This document shows positions 1-11,066 of a stretch of 64,000 nucleotides of DNA, in pieces (within the stretch, counting starts at the first letter, position 1; each line of letters opens with the position of its first letter). The stretch is from positions 22,594,001 to 22,658,000 of the forward strand of contig NC_070613.1 in the NCBI RefSeq assembly GCF_027172205.1, written 5' to 3'. The DNA comes from Podarcis raffonei. Lineage: Eukaryota > Chordata > Lepidosauria > Squamata > Lacertidae. A program made the translations under genes and the position numbers. The notes under the pieces are model-generated. The model did not search any database. It worked only from the letters and a program-made list of their open reading frames with translations, and was not told the origin of the DNA.

Positions 1-2240
1 TAACTACATACTGTTTAGTAAATTTGTCTTCGGAAGGGGGAAGAAACACCCATTGGTCTGTTGATGAGTTATAGGAAACGAAAGTCCTGGGTGTTGGGGA
101 GGAAGAGGTAGTTGTCTGTGGTGCTGCAATGTTTCTTATAACAACAAGCAGGCGATGAACCATATTGGACTTCAAGCACCAGTTTCAAAGGGTGACAGTG
201 ACACGTCCGATGATGACGCTTCCAGGGAAGGCGAAGCTGGGCGGCGTTTATTAAAGGACTATCTGACCCGGAGCTCTGAAAGTGCTGGACTGTTTGTTAC
301 AAGTTTAACCAGCAGTAAGCCCTTACTCAGCAGTAAGCCCTGTTGAATTCAATGGGGCTTACTCCCAGGTAAGTGGGGTTAGGATCTCAGCCTAAAACTA
401 ATAAACATGCTGCACAACAATCCTTCGCCCTTGCATTTAACCTTCGTTCACTGGTTCTTAGTCCTGAGTGAAGGTGCAACCTCCACGTGTCTATTCAGAA
501 GTAAGTTTCATTAAGCTCGATGTGCATAGGATTCCCACCTTACTTACTTTGAAGTCAGTCCCATTGAAACCAAATAGGTTTACTTCCTAGTAAATTAGGT
601 CAGAAGTGTGTTCAGTTCCCTAAGATGACATTGTGTGTTTGTTTTTGTTTGTTTTGTTTTTGCCTTTTAATACTTTGATTCTAGAAACGGGCGCTCCCAA
701 TGCTCTTTCAGAGCCGAACAACGCAATCCTATTCCTTAATACCATTGAGCTCAAGGGAGCTTGGCCTGGAGGTTTGGGTTGTGTTGACCTGCAAAACAAT
801 GGGAGAATGGTTCTCTTTTCAGGACTTTGCAGCGGAAGCCAGCTTGCCTTTCACTCACAGGCCTCTATCGATGTTCTATTTATAAATTCACAGTGAGTTT
901 GCTCGTTTATTTTAAGCCCGTGTCAGTGGGTTCAAGGTAAACTTGGAAGCACCGATTTCCAAGACACGGGACTTGCAGTGAAAAGGTATTGCGGCGCTAG
1001 CCCTTCCTTCCAGATCCACGTGTTTGGGCTTGGAGTATAAAAACGACCAGAGATTACCATGGGATTTGCCTCCACATAATGTGTTGATGATCAAGGCGGC
1101 TGACAACACTTTAAAAGCGGTTTACTTTTTAGTACTGTAGACAGATGTGTGTGTGTTTCAGAACTGCTGGCTTTCCGAAGCCTCAAGCTGCCAGTTGGCT
1201 TCTATGATGGTTTCTGTAAACAAAGGACTGTAAAGGTGCAATCCGGTCTTCAACCTACTTGAAGACATCAAGGCCCCAAACCTGGGCATTAACCCCACCA
1301 CTGAGCACTGCGCGGCTTCTGATTAGGTATGCTTACCGTACATTGCATGGAGTTGTTGCTGTAACAGTGCATGTCTGCCCAGAAGTTCAATGGGATGTAC
1401 TCCAGGTAAGCGGGTAGGGTTTGCATCCTGAAAGTAAACCAAGTCGTTATTTGATACTTGACACTTCCAGCCGATTGTTCAGGTCGTACTAAATTTAAGG
1501 CGATATGGGCAAAGCAAGCCTATGCATTATTTTTCCCAAATAAATAAATAAATAAATAAAGGCATTAATAAACAATTGTTTATTCACAAGCCCCACAGCG
1601 TTCCATGAGGCTTACTCCCTGGTGTTTAGGATTCTTAAGACGTGCTCAGGATTTCGCCTTTCCATAGAAGGAAGCTCCCTTGAGATTGAGGGGGCTCTTC
1701 CCGCAAAGTAAACGGATATTGGACATTCCCTGCCGTTTTCAAAGGTTTCTCTTCCAAGAGACTAAGCTCTCGCGCGCGAGATGGTTGCCAACAGGGCATT
1801 CGTGCGATGATGGTGCGAGTAAGGGGAAGGAGTCGGAACCTAGTAGCTCCGATGTGGACCGTCCTGGTTCCGTTCCAGCAAAGGCAGAAGACGCCACTGC
1901 GGAGCCGCAGGAGGGAATCAGCCCGTGGTAACCGCGGGATGGCAGCTCGCTGCATTCCCAGGGTCCTCAGAGGGAAGCCCTACGTTTCTGCAAAGGGGAT
2001 ATTTGAGGAGGGGTGTCTGCCTCTCCGGAGGAAGGAAGAGAAGGAGATTCAGTTGCTCCCTTAGGATCCAAGAAGGCTGATTTACAAGAGTGTGATCGAC
2101 CGACCTTTTCTTCTTTAGCCTTTACCGCATCCATCCATCCATCCTGTTGGCTATGCACAGAAGACAATGCCAAAAGGAAATTATCTCTTTTTCATGTGTG
2201 TAAGAACAAGGAGAGGAAAGCTCTCTCTCCCTACACGTCA
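1..2240. other. Flanking DNA without recognised gene
   Basis: Unique-looking sequence with several degenerate copies of the palindromic CAATGGGGCTTACT repeat (311-394, 480-600, 1380-1430, 1590-1635) and an AAAT repeat (1540-1560). No coding exon recognised. Confidence 0.5.
311..394 (+). repeat. Palindromic CAATGGGGCTTACT-type repeat, best copy
   Basis: CAGTAAGCCCTGTTGAATTC and AATGGGGCTTACTCCCAGGT form an imperfect hairpin, ending CAGGTAAGTGGGG. The left arm is partly duplicated (AGCAGTAAGCCCTTACTCAG). Confidence 0.6.
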
Positions 2241-2660
2241 CCAAAGGCCCCCTTCCAGCCCCCAGCCCCAGCCCCCCGTCGCTTGAGCGGAGGATACCGG
2301 GGAACAATGAGGCGGCGGAGGCAGAGGCGCAGGGCTGGGGCAGAAGCGAAGCGGGAGCGAGCGAGCCGCCGCCGCCACAGCAGCAGCAGCAAATCGCTGG
2401 TGTGGTTGCTACTAGCAACACAGCGGCCCGGAGCACCTAAGCGGGGAGGTGGAGAGAGAGAGAGACTGGGGGGGGGGGAGACGAGGAGGGCTCTGGGCCA
2501 GCCGGGCTCTGCTCCCAGAAGCCCCTCGCCCGGACCAGGGGGGTCTCCAGCCTCGGGGCAGCGCCTCCGCCTCCCCCAGGAAGGCTGCGGCTGGACAGTC
2601 GCTGCTGCTGGAGCCAGGATGCGCTTTCTTGCCGCTCCGCCGGGTAGACAATGACGAGCA
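2240..2660. promoter_or_regulatory. Orphan CpG island with X-box
   Basis: CpG-dense, GGC/CAG-rich sequence with a CCGCCGCCGCC stretch, GA repeats and GC boxes. It contains GTTGCTACTAGCAAC (2405-2419), an RFX X-box with a 3-bp spacer. AAGATGGCAG, a YY1-like site, lies just downstream at 2660. In other vertebrates the next gene beyond BMI1 is SPAG6, an RFX-controlled axonemal gene on the same strand, so this could be its promoter; no SPAG6 coding exon was found. Confidence 0.4.
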
Positions 2661-3690
2661 AGATGGCAGATAGCAGGGGGGTCCGTGGGTGTCTCTTCCT
2701 GTGCAGGGCGGAAAGGGATCGTGTCCTCTTGGCACAAGAAGACCACACCTTAGCGGGGTCCTTTTCGCGTGGGGAAAGGTCGAGAGTGACGCAAGCCCTC
2801 CTCCTATCGAGGGTTCCTTCAAAGGAAGGTCTTCCTGCTGGGCCCCCGGGGGTAGGAAGGGCGCCTGCGATTTCAGCCCAAAAGTATGTGCGTTGACTTA
2901 ATATCCTTGCGTCTGCTGGATCAGATTTCTCTAGATCAGTATCTTCTTCCCAGCAGAGGCCAGCTATATCCTTCCAAGACGCTGGCCAAGCAAAGAGTGA
3001 GGACCACAACCTCTCCTAGTTGTTTATCCCTATTATCGCCCGCTGCTTAAGAGGTATACTGCCCCTGCCTTTGGAGGTGCTATTCAACTATCATAGCCAA
3101 ATGCCAACTATCATCACCATCAGCCATGCTGGCTGAGACTGAGGGGCGTTGGAGTAGGACAATGTCTGGAGAGACAAGGGCTAACCTCTTTCAGCAAGAC
3201 AAAAACATTTTTCGCACACTCTCCCCTTCCTACATAAGCGCATCTTGAGGAGGGACCTTGATCCAGGTCGGTTAACCCCTGATTTTAGTGGTTTGTGAAT
3301 TGTAACCAGAGCTACACCTTACTAAGCGCTCAGAACTCATATCCTTGGTTTCCCATTCTAAATACACTTGCTAGGGAGCGAGCTTCATGGACTGCAGTGA
3401 CTGAGACTTCTAAGGAAGCATCCCTCGGATTGCAGTGTTAGAAGCCGGGTGTCCTCCCTGTCCCGGGTGTCATTTCATACTCCTGCATGCAGGGATGATC
3501 ATAAGAACAGGCCTACCTTACAGGGCTGTTATAAATATCGCTGAACTGTAACAATACGTTGAAATATAATTGAAACCCCTAAACACACTGTTTCAAATAC
3601 GAAGTACAAGCCATTACAGTAAAGCCCCAAAACCTCCATCTACTGATTGACTGGAGGTTTTGAAAGGTGATGTTGTTGAGGGGAGGTGGA
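2660..3690. other. Unannotated flank
   Basis: No repeat family or exon recognised. GC content falls away from the CpG island. Confidence 0.4.
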
Positions 3691-3830
3691 CGATTTATTT
3701 AGTTTGTCCATTAATTTTATTCTAGTTAGTTCGTGAATTTTATTTTAGTTAGGTAGCCTCTCGGGGTAAGCCTCCCTCACAAGGCGGCTTACAATAAGAG
3801 AAACAAAACCATCAAGATAATGTATATATC
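3690..3830 (-). mobile_element. L2/CR1-type LINE 3' end, degenerate
   Basis: TTTATT-rich tail followed by CACAAGGCGGCTTACAATAAGAG, the reverse complement of the TTGTAAGCCGCC-type end shared by these LINEs. Confidence 0.45.
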
Positions 3831-3969
3831 TCCAGAGTAGGTTTTTTATTATTTCAGAACATATTGGCGAAGTTCCTTTGCTCATAAGGGAGCCCTTGAG
3901 TGCCTCGGGTGAGGCCTTAGCCCAGGCTCTGTCGGCCCCCGTACCCACGCCTCTCTCTTTACTGCTTAC

Positions 3970-4092
3970 CATGGACGTAGCGGGGGGGGGCAGAGAGGGG
4001 CAGCTGCCCTCTAAATCAATAAAAATCAATAAAAAGTACATAGCTAACTGAGGTTCTGCCTCCCCCCCCCCCAAATCCTGGCTACGCCGATG
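3970..4092. mobile_element. hAT-like MITE, GGCGTAGC-ended family, copy A
   Basis: Terminal inverted repeats CATGGACGTAGC and GCTACGCCGATG, flanked by a perfect 8-bp duplication CTGCTTAC (3962-3969 and 4093-4100). The interior has G10 and C11 runs and AATCAATAAAAA. It shares sequence with the copies at 8253 and 55208. Confidence 0.8.
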
Positions 4093-4844
4093 CTGCTTAC
4101 CAGCCTTTCTAACAAATGAGGCTGAAAAGGAGGCGTGTGTATGTTGTCTTTCTGGTTCTAAGCTGATTTGGATGTTTGTTAGAAAGGCATCGGTGCTGAA
4201 AATAAAGCAAGTCACAGAGTCCTTTTATACACGTCTGCTCAATGTAACTCTTATTTAATCTCATAGGTATTAATGCTCAGGAAAGCGAATACAGGATTGC
4301 TCCCTAAATAAATAAAGGAAGACCCTTGGTAGACCTCAGGAGGAGAGAAACCAAGGCGAGACGCAGAGCCCGTTACTCTGCCGATTTACTCGGAAGTAAT
4401 GCCAGTTGAGCCCAGTGGGACTTAGTCCCTAGGCCTAGGAAGTTTGCACAGAGTTGCAGAAGTGTAGCATTTGGAAGGCTCGCCCGGATCCACATTCCCA
4501 CCTCGCCGGTCTGGGAGGCTCTGGCAGCCCCTAAGGAGGCCGGGGCGGCCGCTGCGCTGCTCCCTCCTCCGTCCGACGCGGATCCTGCTTGCCATTTACA
4601 GCGAGGCCCAACAGAGAAGTGGTGAAAGTTCAAAATGTCAGCGCTGAAGGAAATGTCACTGATGGCTCCTCTCCGCAAAAGGTCAAAACCTGAGAAGAAA
4701 AGAGCATTTCTCTCCATCCTGGGACTGCTAGCCGTTCCCCTTCAACAACGCCGAGCTCTTCGAAAGCTACAAACAAGGTTCTGGTGATGGATGCTGTTTC
4801 TATCCACCCTTACCTTTCGGAGTATTGCCATGCCTTCATTTTTA

Positions 4845-4995
4845 TTTTTATTTTTAATCTTCACAACAACCCTGTGAGGTTGTTTAGGCTGAGAGAGTGG
4901 GACTAGCCCAAGATCAGCCAATCAAATTTCTGACCGAGGAGGGGATTCGCTCGAGGTCTTTAGCCCAATATTTTGTCCACTACACCCCACCGGAT
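4845..4995 (-). mobile_element. tRNA-derived SINE with MIR-like core, degenerate
   Basis: Reverse-oriented: TTCACAACAACCCTGTGAGG, then GGCTGAGAGAGTGGGACTAGCC, ending CCACTACACC, the reverse of an A-box-like head. Confidence 0.6.
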
Positions 4996-5487
4996 TTTGG
5001 TATAGCCACCACGCACAATGGGTGCCCTACTGAAATCGAATGGGACTGAGCTCCAATGGATGAATTGAGCACCAGCGTGGGAACCCCGGCTCTGTACAGT
5101 TTTATTATACTGTTTATCCTACTAGGGTGGCCAAAGACAGGGCTCTTACACCTTTAATTATGTTGCCACTTAAGCTCTGCCTTCTGAAATTTGCAACTAT
5201 GAAAGGCGGAAGGACAGTCTTCTCCATCTGAGCACCCTCAGCTCCCCACCCGCAGATTTAAAGCTTGCCCAACTTCTCCGGTAGTACTATCAACGGATCG
5301 AAATACAATAGGAAAAGTGATCCGCGTTGCTTCTTCACATCTTCAAGCCGCGAAACGATTATCGCCTTGACTTCCCGCGCAAGAACCATCCAGAAGAGGA
5401 TGGGGGAAGGATCCTCTTCTTCAAAAGGTCCGGGGGCTGTAGCCCTGACAGGGTTCCGGGGCTAAGCAGTGCCCCCATTCGAGGATC

Positions 5488-5740
5488 CACTCTAGCCTAA
5501 TGGTTAGACTCTAATTCGTTAGAGTGTTGGACTAGGACCTGGGAGACCAGGGTTTGCCTATCTGCTCAGCCATGAAGCACACTTGGGCGACCTCGGGCCA
5601 GTCACCATCTCTTAGCCTAACCTCCCTCACAGGGATGTCGTGAGGATGAAATGGGAAGGAGCAGAAGAACCATGTGCACCACCTCGAGCTCCTGGGAAGA
5701 AAAAAGGTGGTCTATAAATGTAAAAATAAATAATAATAAA
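5488..5740 (+). mobile_element. tRNA-derived SINE with MIR-like core
   Basis: Head TAATGGTTAGACT with a short duplicated segment (GTTAGAGTGTTGGACTAGGA), core CTCGGGCCAGTCACCATCTC, CTCACAGGGATGTCGTGAGG, and tail GTGGTCTATAAATGTAAAAA. It is immediately followed by a BovB end. Confidence 0.75.
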
Positions 5741-6080
5741 CATGGACTGCAAGAAGATCAAACCTCTCCATTCTTAAGGAAATCAGCCCTGGGTGCTCAC
5801 TGGAAGGACAGATCCTGAAGCTGAGGCTGCAATACTTTGGCCACCTCATGAGAAGAGAAGGCTCCCTGGAAAAGACCCTGATGTTGGGAAAGATAGAGGG
5901 CACAAGGAGAAGGGGACGACAGAGGACGAGATGGTTGGATAGTGTTCTCGAAGCTACCAGCATGAGTTTGACCAAACTGCGGGAGGCAGTGGAAGACAGG
6001 AGTGCCTGGCGTGCTCTGGTCCATGGGGTCACGAAGAGTCGGACACGACCAAACAACAACAACAACAACAACAACAATAA
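5741..6080 (+). mobile_element. BovB (RTE-clade) LINE 3' end
   Basis: Contains the last part of the BovB reverse-transcriptase frame (5848 onward: FGHLMRREGSLEKTLMLGKI, then RRRGRQRTRWLD and SAWRALVHGVTKSRT), followed by the tail GAGTCGGACACGACC and a CAA repeat (6050-6078). Strongly 5' truncated. The coding portion reads without a stop to the tail, suggesting a fairly recent copy. BovB is the classic horizontally transferred LINE of squamates and ruminants. Confidence 0.92.
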
Positions 6081-6837
6081 ATCCTTAACTTTGCAGGTCC
6101 GTTTGCTTCAACTGGGTCTCACCAAAGAGCTCAGGAACCCACCTTAGACTGGAGCGCGTTCTCGCGCGGCGCTGGAGCAGTTAATGGGTTCCCAGGGGAC
6201 GCTTCGCAAAGCGACGGACCTGCGCTGTCACTCACGAAGGAGATGCGCATCTGAGCAGCTCCAAACGCCGAAAGACTACAGAGCTTTTCCTTCCCATCTG
6301 GGAGCGGGGAGAATTTCCTGGCAGACGAAGCAGGGAACTTCCTGGGCTTTCCCTGAGTTTTTGAAGCGCTTCTCGAGAACCTGAAGGCAGGAAGGCTGAA
6401 GCAAGCCAGGAGATCTAGATCTGATGTTTTGACCCCGCGCAAATTTGTTCTCGACGGACAGATTTCCCTCCTCTTCCACCGTGAGGGCGACCTTTCTTGC
6501 CTTCTCCTCTCGGATCCTAAACCTAAATCGGAAGAGAATCCGGCTGGCGGTAGGAGGGAAAATGCTAGCACAATATGGCTGGGTTTCAGATAATAATGAA
6601 ATTATTAATTAATAGTAATAATACCTAAATATGTGTGCCTGGTGCCCTGTGTGCCTGACGGACCAACGTGGTTTTGGAACAAGGGTTGCTGTGAAAAGTT
6701 GTTCTCCAGGTGGAGGGCAATTTGCTTGGACCTGGGTGGAAATAGTAGGAATGCCATCATTTCCGCGCCCCTTTGCAGCTACAGGGGAGCAATATATTGA
6801 GCCGAGGCTTGGCAGATCAGAGAGGTGAGGCGTTTGT

Positions 6838-6946
6838 GGGCCTCCAGGCGATGATGGACACCAGCTCCCACCAGCCCCGGCCAGCATGGCCAGTGGTCAG
6901 CTCTGATGAGACTTGTAGTCCAGCAACATCCGGAGGGCCACGCCTC
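6838..6946. mobile_element. Degenerate hairpin MITE (GGCCCTCC-ended type)
   Basis: Resembles the element at 44497: GGGCCTCCAGGCGATGATGG at one end and ACTTGTAGTCCAGCAACATC then GGAGGGCC at the other. Old copy. Confidence 0.45.
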
Positions 6947-7571
6947 CCTCCTCCTCGGCCCTGCAATCCGAGAGGGAAAAGGACTGAATGGGCCGTACTC
7001 CACTGGAAGGTGATGTGTGCCTTGCTTGTCAGCGGCAGACGCCTCAGCTCACCTTGTAAGTCCGCCACGAAAAGGGAGATGATCCTGGCAGCCCCAGCTG
7101 GGTGGCAAAGCGGTGCTAGCCGTAAGTGGCCACCATTATTTGGAAGCGGCGAGAGAAAAATAGCTAAAAGGCAGATCTGTCCATAGAAGGAAGGGGATGG
7201 AGAGAAAGAGAATTGCTAGTCTTCCAAATGCAGCTTATTTGTCCACGGTCGTAGCTTTTGCCTGTGACAGCAATTGCTAAGTAGGGTTTGTGGTCGAAGC
7301 CATCCCTGCAGCAGAGACTCCCGTTTCCTTGAAGCTGTGCTGATTTTAGGGGCAAGTTCGCTTCGTGGGGCGCAAGTACTTTCGCAGGGCAGCTCTAGAG
7401 ATGCCGATGGAGGAGAGGACTCCCAAGGAGCCGCGCACAGGATCGCTCCCTGGCCCTCTTTCCTAAGAGAGGCTTACACCGCAATGCTAAAGACAGTTAC
7501 TCAGAAGTAAATTCCATTGGACACAGAGGCCAGAGGCCTTGCTCCTTAGTAAATTTATTTGGAATGGTAGA

Positions 7572-7572
<1 letters not shown>

Positions 7573-7631
<59 letters not shown>
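7573..7631. repeat. ATT microsatellite
   Basis: About 19 uninterrupted ATT units; in this window such runs are often the tails of reverse-oriented LINE ends. Confidence 0.95.
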
Positions 7632-7632
<1 letters not shown>

Positions 7633-7899
7633 TGGCAGGCCCTAGTCTATACTTCGAATTCAAACCCGGACTGGGTTTAACCTTACCCCTTCTCTTTACA
7701 CCTGGGAATTCTGACTTGGCCCCATCTCCTCTTGTCTTGTATTAGCTGTAAAACTTCGACTCTCCACTGGAAGGGTTGCTGTTGCTTTGAAGTTTAACCT
7801 CATTTGTCAATCCGGGTTGGTTTGAGAAGCGGAGTTGGCTTCATTTCTAAGGTGGGGGGGGGAAGCCTGGCGGGATGACACAGCTGCCAGAAAACCAGA

Positions 7900-8250
7900 A
7901 TCCACCCCGCTGTCTGCCCTCTCTGATATCTCCCCGGGCCACCTCACAGGCCTCCCCCACCCCACTCCGGGTCCGCTTCCCGCCAGGCAGCAGCGCCTCG
8001 ATCCAGTTTCGAAATTTGGCGGCGGGAGGGCGCCCAATGGGGGCGGGGAGCTGGGCTGCGGCCGAGTGCGCAGGCGCAAGATGGCTCCTGCTTCTCAGAG
8101 GCGCGGAGGTAGAGCGGCTGAGCTGCCTTCTCCGACCCGAGGGAGGGAGGCGGGGAAGGGGAGCGAGAGGCCGCGGGCATTTCTGTCTCGAGCTCCCTTC
8201 TTCGCACGCCTGGAAAAGCGAAAAGAGGAGCCAAGGACCTGGGGAGACCC
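7900..8250 (+). promoter_or_regulatory. Orphan CpG-island promoter-like patch (CCAAT, GC box, NRF1, YY1)
   Basis: In plus-strand order: a CCAAT box (8034-8038), a GC box GGGGGCGGGG (8039-8048), an NRF1-type site TGCGCAGGCGCA (8067-8078) and AAGATGGC (8079-8086). This ordered set is typical of a housekeeping promoter firing to the right, with a possible divergent product. The open frame starting at that ATG resembles no family I know. An hAT-like MITE is inserted immediately downstream. Confidence 0.4.
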
Positions 8251-8252
8251 GG

Positions 8253-8384
8253 CATGGGCGCAGCCAAGGGGGGGCGGGCAGAGAGGGGCAGCTGCCCCCC
8301 GCTAAATCAATAAAAATACATAAACATGCATAGCAAACTGAGGTTCTGCCTCCCCCCCCCCCCAAGATCCTGGCTACGCCCAGG
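8253..8384. mobile_element. hAT-like MITE, GGCGTAGC-ended family, copy B
   Basis: CATGGGCGCAGCC at the left and GGCTACGCCCAGG at the right as inverted ends, with imperfect 8-bp flanks AGACCCGG / AGCCCCGG. The interior matches copy A (GGGGCAGCTGCC, AATCAATAAAAATACATA, CTGAGGTTCTGCC). Confidence 0.75.
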
Positions 8385-8569
8385 AGCCCCGGGGAGCCTC
8401 TCCAAAGCGGGGCTCTTTTGCAAAGCGAAGTGGGGAGCAGCAACAGGAAGGGGATCACTGGAGAGAATCCGTTTCTTTCCCATTCGGTGGAAACGCCTCT
8501 TGTTCCTCCTCCTCCTCCTCCAGCTGCTGCTGCTGCGGCTTCATCCAGCGGGGAAAGAAAGGGCGACTA

Positions 8570-8712
8570 GGCTTGCAATCCTATGCACACTTGGATGGGG
8601 CGCACTCTCCGAAGCACAGCGCTATGGTTGAGTTGCAGCGCAAGCCTTAAGCATGCCTACTCAGAAGGAAACGCTGCTTAATTCAATGGGGTTTACTCCT
8701 TGGTGAGTGGAG
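8570..8712 (+). repeat. Palindromic CAATGGGGCTTACT-type repeat
   Basis: ACTCAGAAGGAAACGCTGC then TTCAATGGGGTTTACTCC and TGGTGAGTGG, preceded by a CTATGCACAC-type tail. Confidence 0.5.
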
Positions 8713-9150
8713 CAAACAGCCTTCTTGTCTTTTTATTCCGTTCCTTCCTAATGCCTTCCCGTTCCTTTGATGTCTCCTTCCTTTCTTTGGCCATATTCGC
8801 CTTTCTCTCTCTCTCTCTCTCGAAAAATAATAAATAGAGCCGGGATCCCGTTCTCCTCTCTTGGGCTTCTTTGCAGCGTAGGCGGTTGCATCCACCTTTG
8901 CTCTCCCTCCCAGCCTTTTGCTGGAGGATAGCGGCTGAGTGTTGGCACCTCAAGGTCCAGCGAGGTCGGAGGATGCGACTGGTACGCCCAGAAGCACCCC
9001 GAGATGAGGAGGGAGGACGCACAGATCTTGCTTGCTGGATTAAGTGCCTCTTGGAAGCACACGGCTTGAAGCCGCCTCCTGCTCGGTTTCAGACGGCAAT
9101 CCGCGCGGGGAACTGAAAAGAGACAGAGGGAAGGTAATAATAAAACAAAC

Positions 9151-9203
9151 AGCTCGGAAGTAACTCCTGTCGAATTCAAGCAGGGCTTAACTCCCAGGTA
9201 AGC
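9151..9203 (+). repeat. Palindromic CAATGGGGCTTACT-type repeat
   Basis: GCTCGGAAGTAACTCC and CAGGGCTTAACTCCCAGGTA, ending in a splice-donor-like CAGGTAAG. Confidence 0.5.
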
Positions 9204-10705
9204 AGCCTGAAGGCATCCAGCGTAGGAGCGAGTTTGCGTTGCGAATTGACAGCGCAAACGAGAGAGATCGACAGTCTTCGCGGAGCAGACGCTTGAAGCT
9301 CACGTCGAAAGAGTGAAACCGTCCCAAGGTTGGCAGAAGAAGCAGCTAAGTGGCCGAGCTGCGCCTCGCTCAGCTTGCCCTGGGTGCTGGCACCAGACTC
9401 AGACAGCCGAATTCCTGCCCGGGTTCGGCTGGTGGCTGAACTCGGAACTGCAAGCAAAGTGAGCTCCTTCTTCCATTCTTCCGTGCGGAAAGCGAGTTCA
9501 GAGGTGGTGGTTGGAATTTGGGGAAGCAACGCAAATAACGCACGAAGGAGAGAACTCGTGTACGTGTATCAACAAGATTCAAGGATCCCAGTGGCGAGCT
9601 ACAGATACAGGATCTCTTTCACAGATCCACCTTCTAAAGTGAATTGTAAATCCTCGCCGCAGAGAATCTCCTGCGTGTAAACGGGGTGGGTGGGGTGGGG
9701 GTGGGGAAACGTCTGGACAAGTCGGACTGGGCAACCGCACGAATCCCCGAAAGAACAGAACGAAGCAGAAGCATCCGCGAGGGAAGGGGGAACGTTGCGC
9801 GCGTTCTCTGGTCGTTAGTTCTCCCGCCGGTCCGATGATTAATAAGCAGCTCTCTCCTCGCTTTTCCGGATCTATCGGAAAAGCTCCGCATTACTGTCCA
9901 AGTGGGACGCCAGCTAAAAGCCTGGCCGGTGCGATGGCGCGACGGCGCGACGGCTGAGTCCCAATCCGAAGGGGTGGTGGTGCTAATAGAGCCTTGTAAC
10001 ATTGCAGCCCAATATCGGAGGAAGCAAACTCTCTTTCGCAAGGGGAACCTATTTGTATTTCGTAGGACAGATTCTTCTTCCTAGTTTATAAAGCGCGTTT
10101 AATGTGCGGTCTTCATAGTTCTTGAAACAACCACGCCGGTCTTCAAACGACCAGATCTTTGCTGCGCCTGTTTTACGGAGAAAAATAAGACGTCGCCAAG
10201 AACAGTCAAGGTTGAAGCTTAAGGTCCAAAAAAGAGGCCAGAGGCTCCAGGCCTGCAAGTCCTAAGTTCTGAGCAGTATGGCCTGCGGCCCCCACTGAAC
10301 TCGGAGGTGTGGGGCTTTACTCATTGGTGAAGTGAAATACACTCTGCACATGTTCAGAAACACTTAGATAAGACACACGGTTCAGGACTGGCTTCCTTTC
10401 CCTCTCTGAATATTGTGCAGCACTGATGCCTTCCAAGCTAGCATGCGTTACTGTGCTTCAGTTCGTAGGTTTACTCAAAGTAAAACCAGCCCTCCGTTTT
10501 GGGAAAGCCAGCAATGAATTGCGCAGCCGCTGTTCGCTTTTAGAGCTCCCTCGGCTTGGAAACCTTTTGTATGTAGGGCAAGTCAGTGAGCGATGCAGGG
10601 TGGAATTCTCTTTGCTTCTTGGATTCCCTTTTAAACTGTTATTACTCCCAACAGTTTAACACAGCATTGGAGTTTGTATTCTGAGAAACAGGCTTACAGG
10701 GCCAC

Positions 10706-10788
10706 CAGATGCATGTTTGCTCAGAAGTAAGTTCCACTGAGTTCAATGGGGATTACTCTGAGGTAAGTGAGGATAGGACTGCAGTCTT
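10706..10788 (+). repeat. Palindromic CAATGGGGCTTACT-type repeat
   Basis: GCTCAGAAGTAAGTTCCACT, then GTTCAATGGGGATTACTC, GAGGTAAGTGAGG and AGGACTGCAGTC. Confidence 0.6.
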
Positions 10789-10969
10789 GCACAAGGGTAA
10801 AGTTATACTGCACCTCATCAGGTATAAACAAGTCCCGTCCCCCCGCCCATCACCTGCGTGTTGGGGCGTCCTGAGAAAACCTTGGGAAATCCAAGAAGAT
10901 TAATAATAGACTTGGATGGAAAGTAGCGCGATCCTAACCGCTACTAATACAGTTAATCCCATCCTGTTT

Positions 10970-11018
<49 letters not shown>

Positions 11019-11066
11019 ACCGTCCTTCATCCGAGGATCACAAGGCGGATTACAATATCAAATGAG
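10970..11066 (-). mobile_element. LINE 3' end with ATT tail
   Basis: ATT microsatellite (to 11016) followed by AACCGTCCTTCATCCGAGG and ACAAGGCGGATTACAATAT, which reversed is a TTGTAATCCGCC-type LINE end and its AAT tail. Confidence 0.6.

Noticed and set aside
2013-2654. 213-codon plus-strand open frame over the 2.3 kb CpG island
   Set aside because: Compositional protein with frames on both strands; no homology recognised.
7835-8305. Coding gene starting at the AAGATGGC of the 8 kb CpG patch
   Set aside because: The frame runs into a MITE and encodes a low-complexity sequence; only the promoter-like character is supportable.
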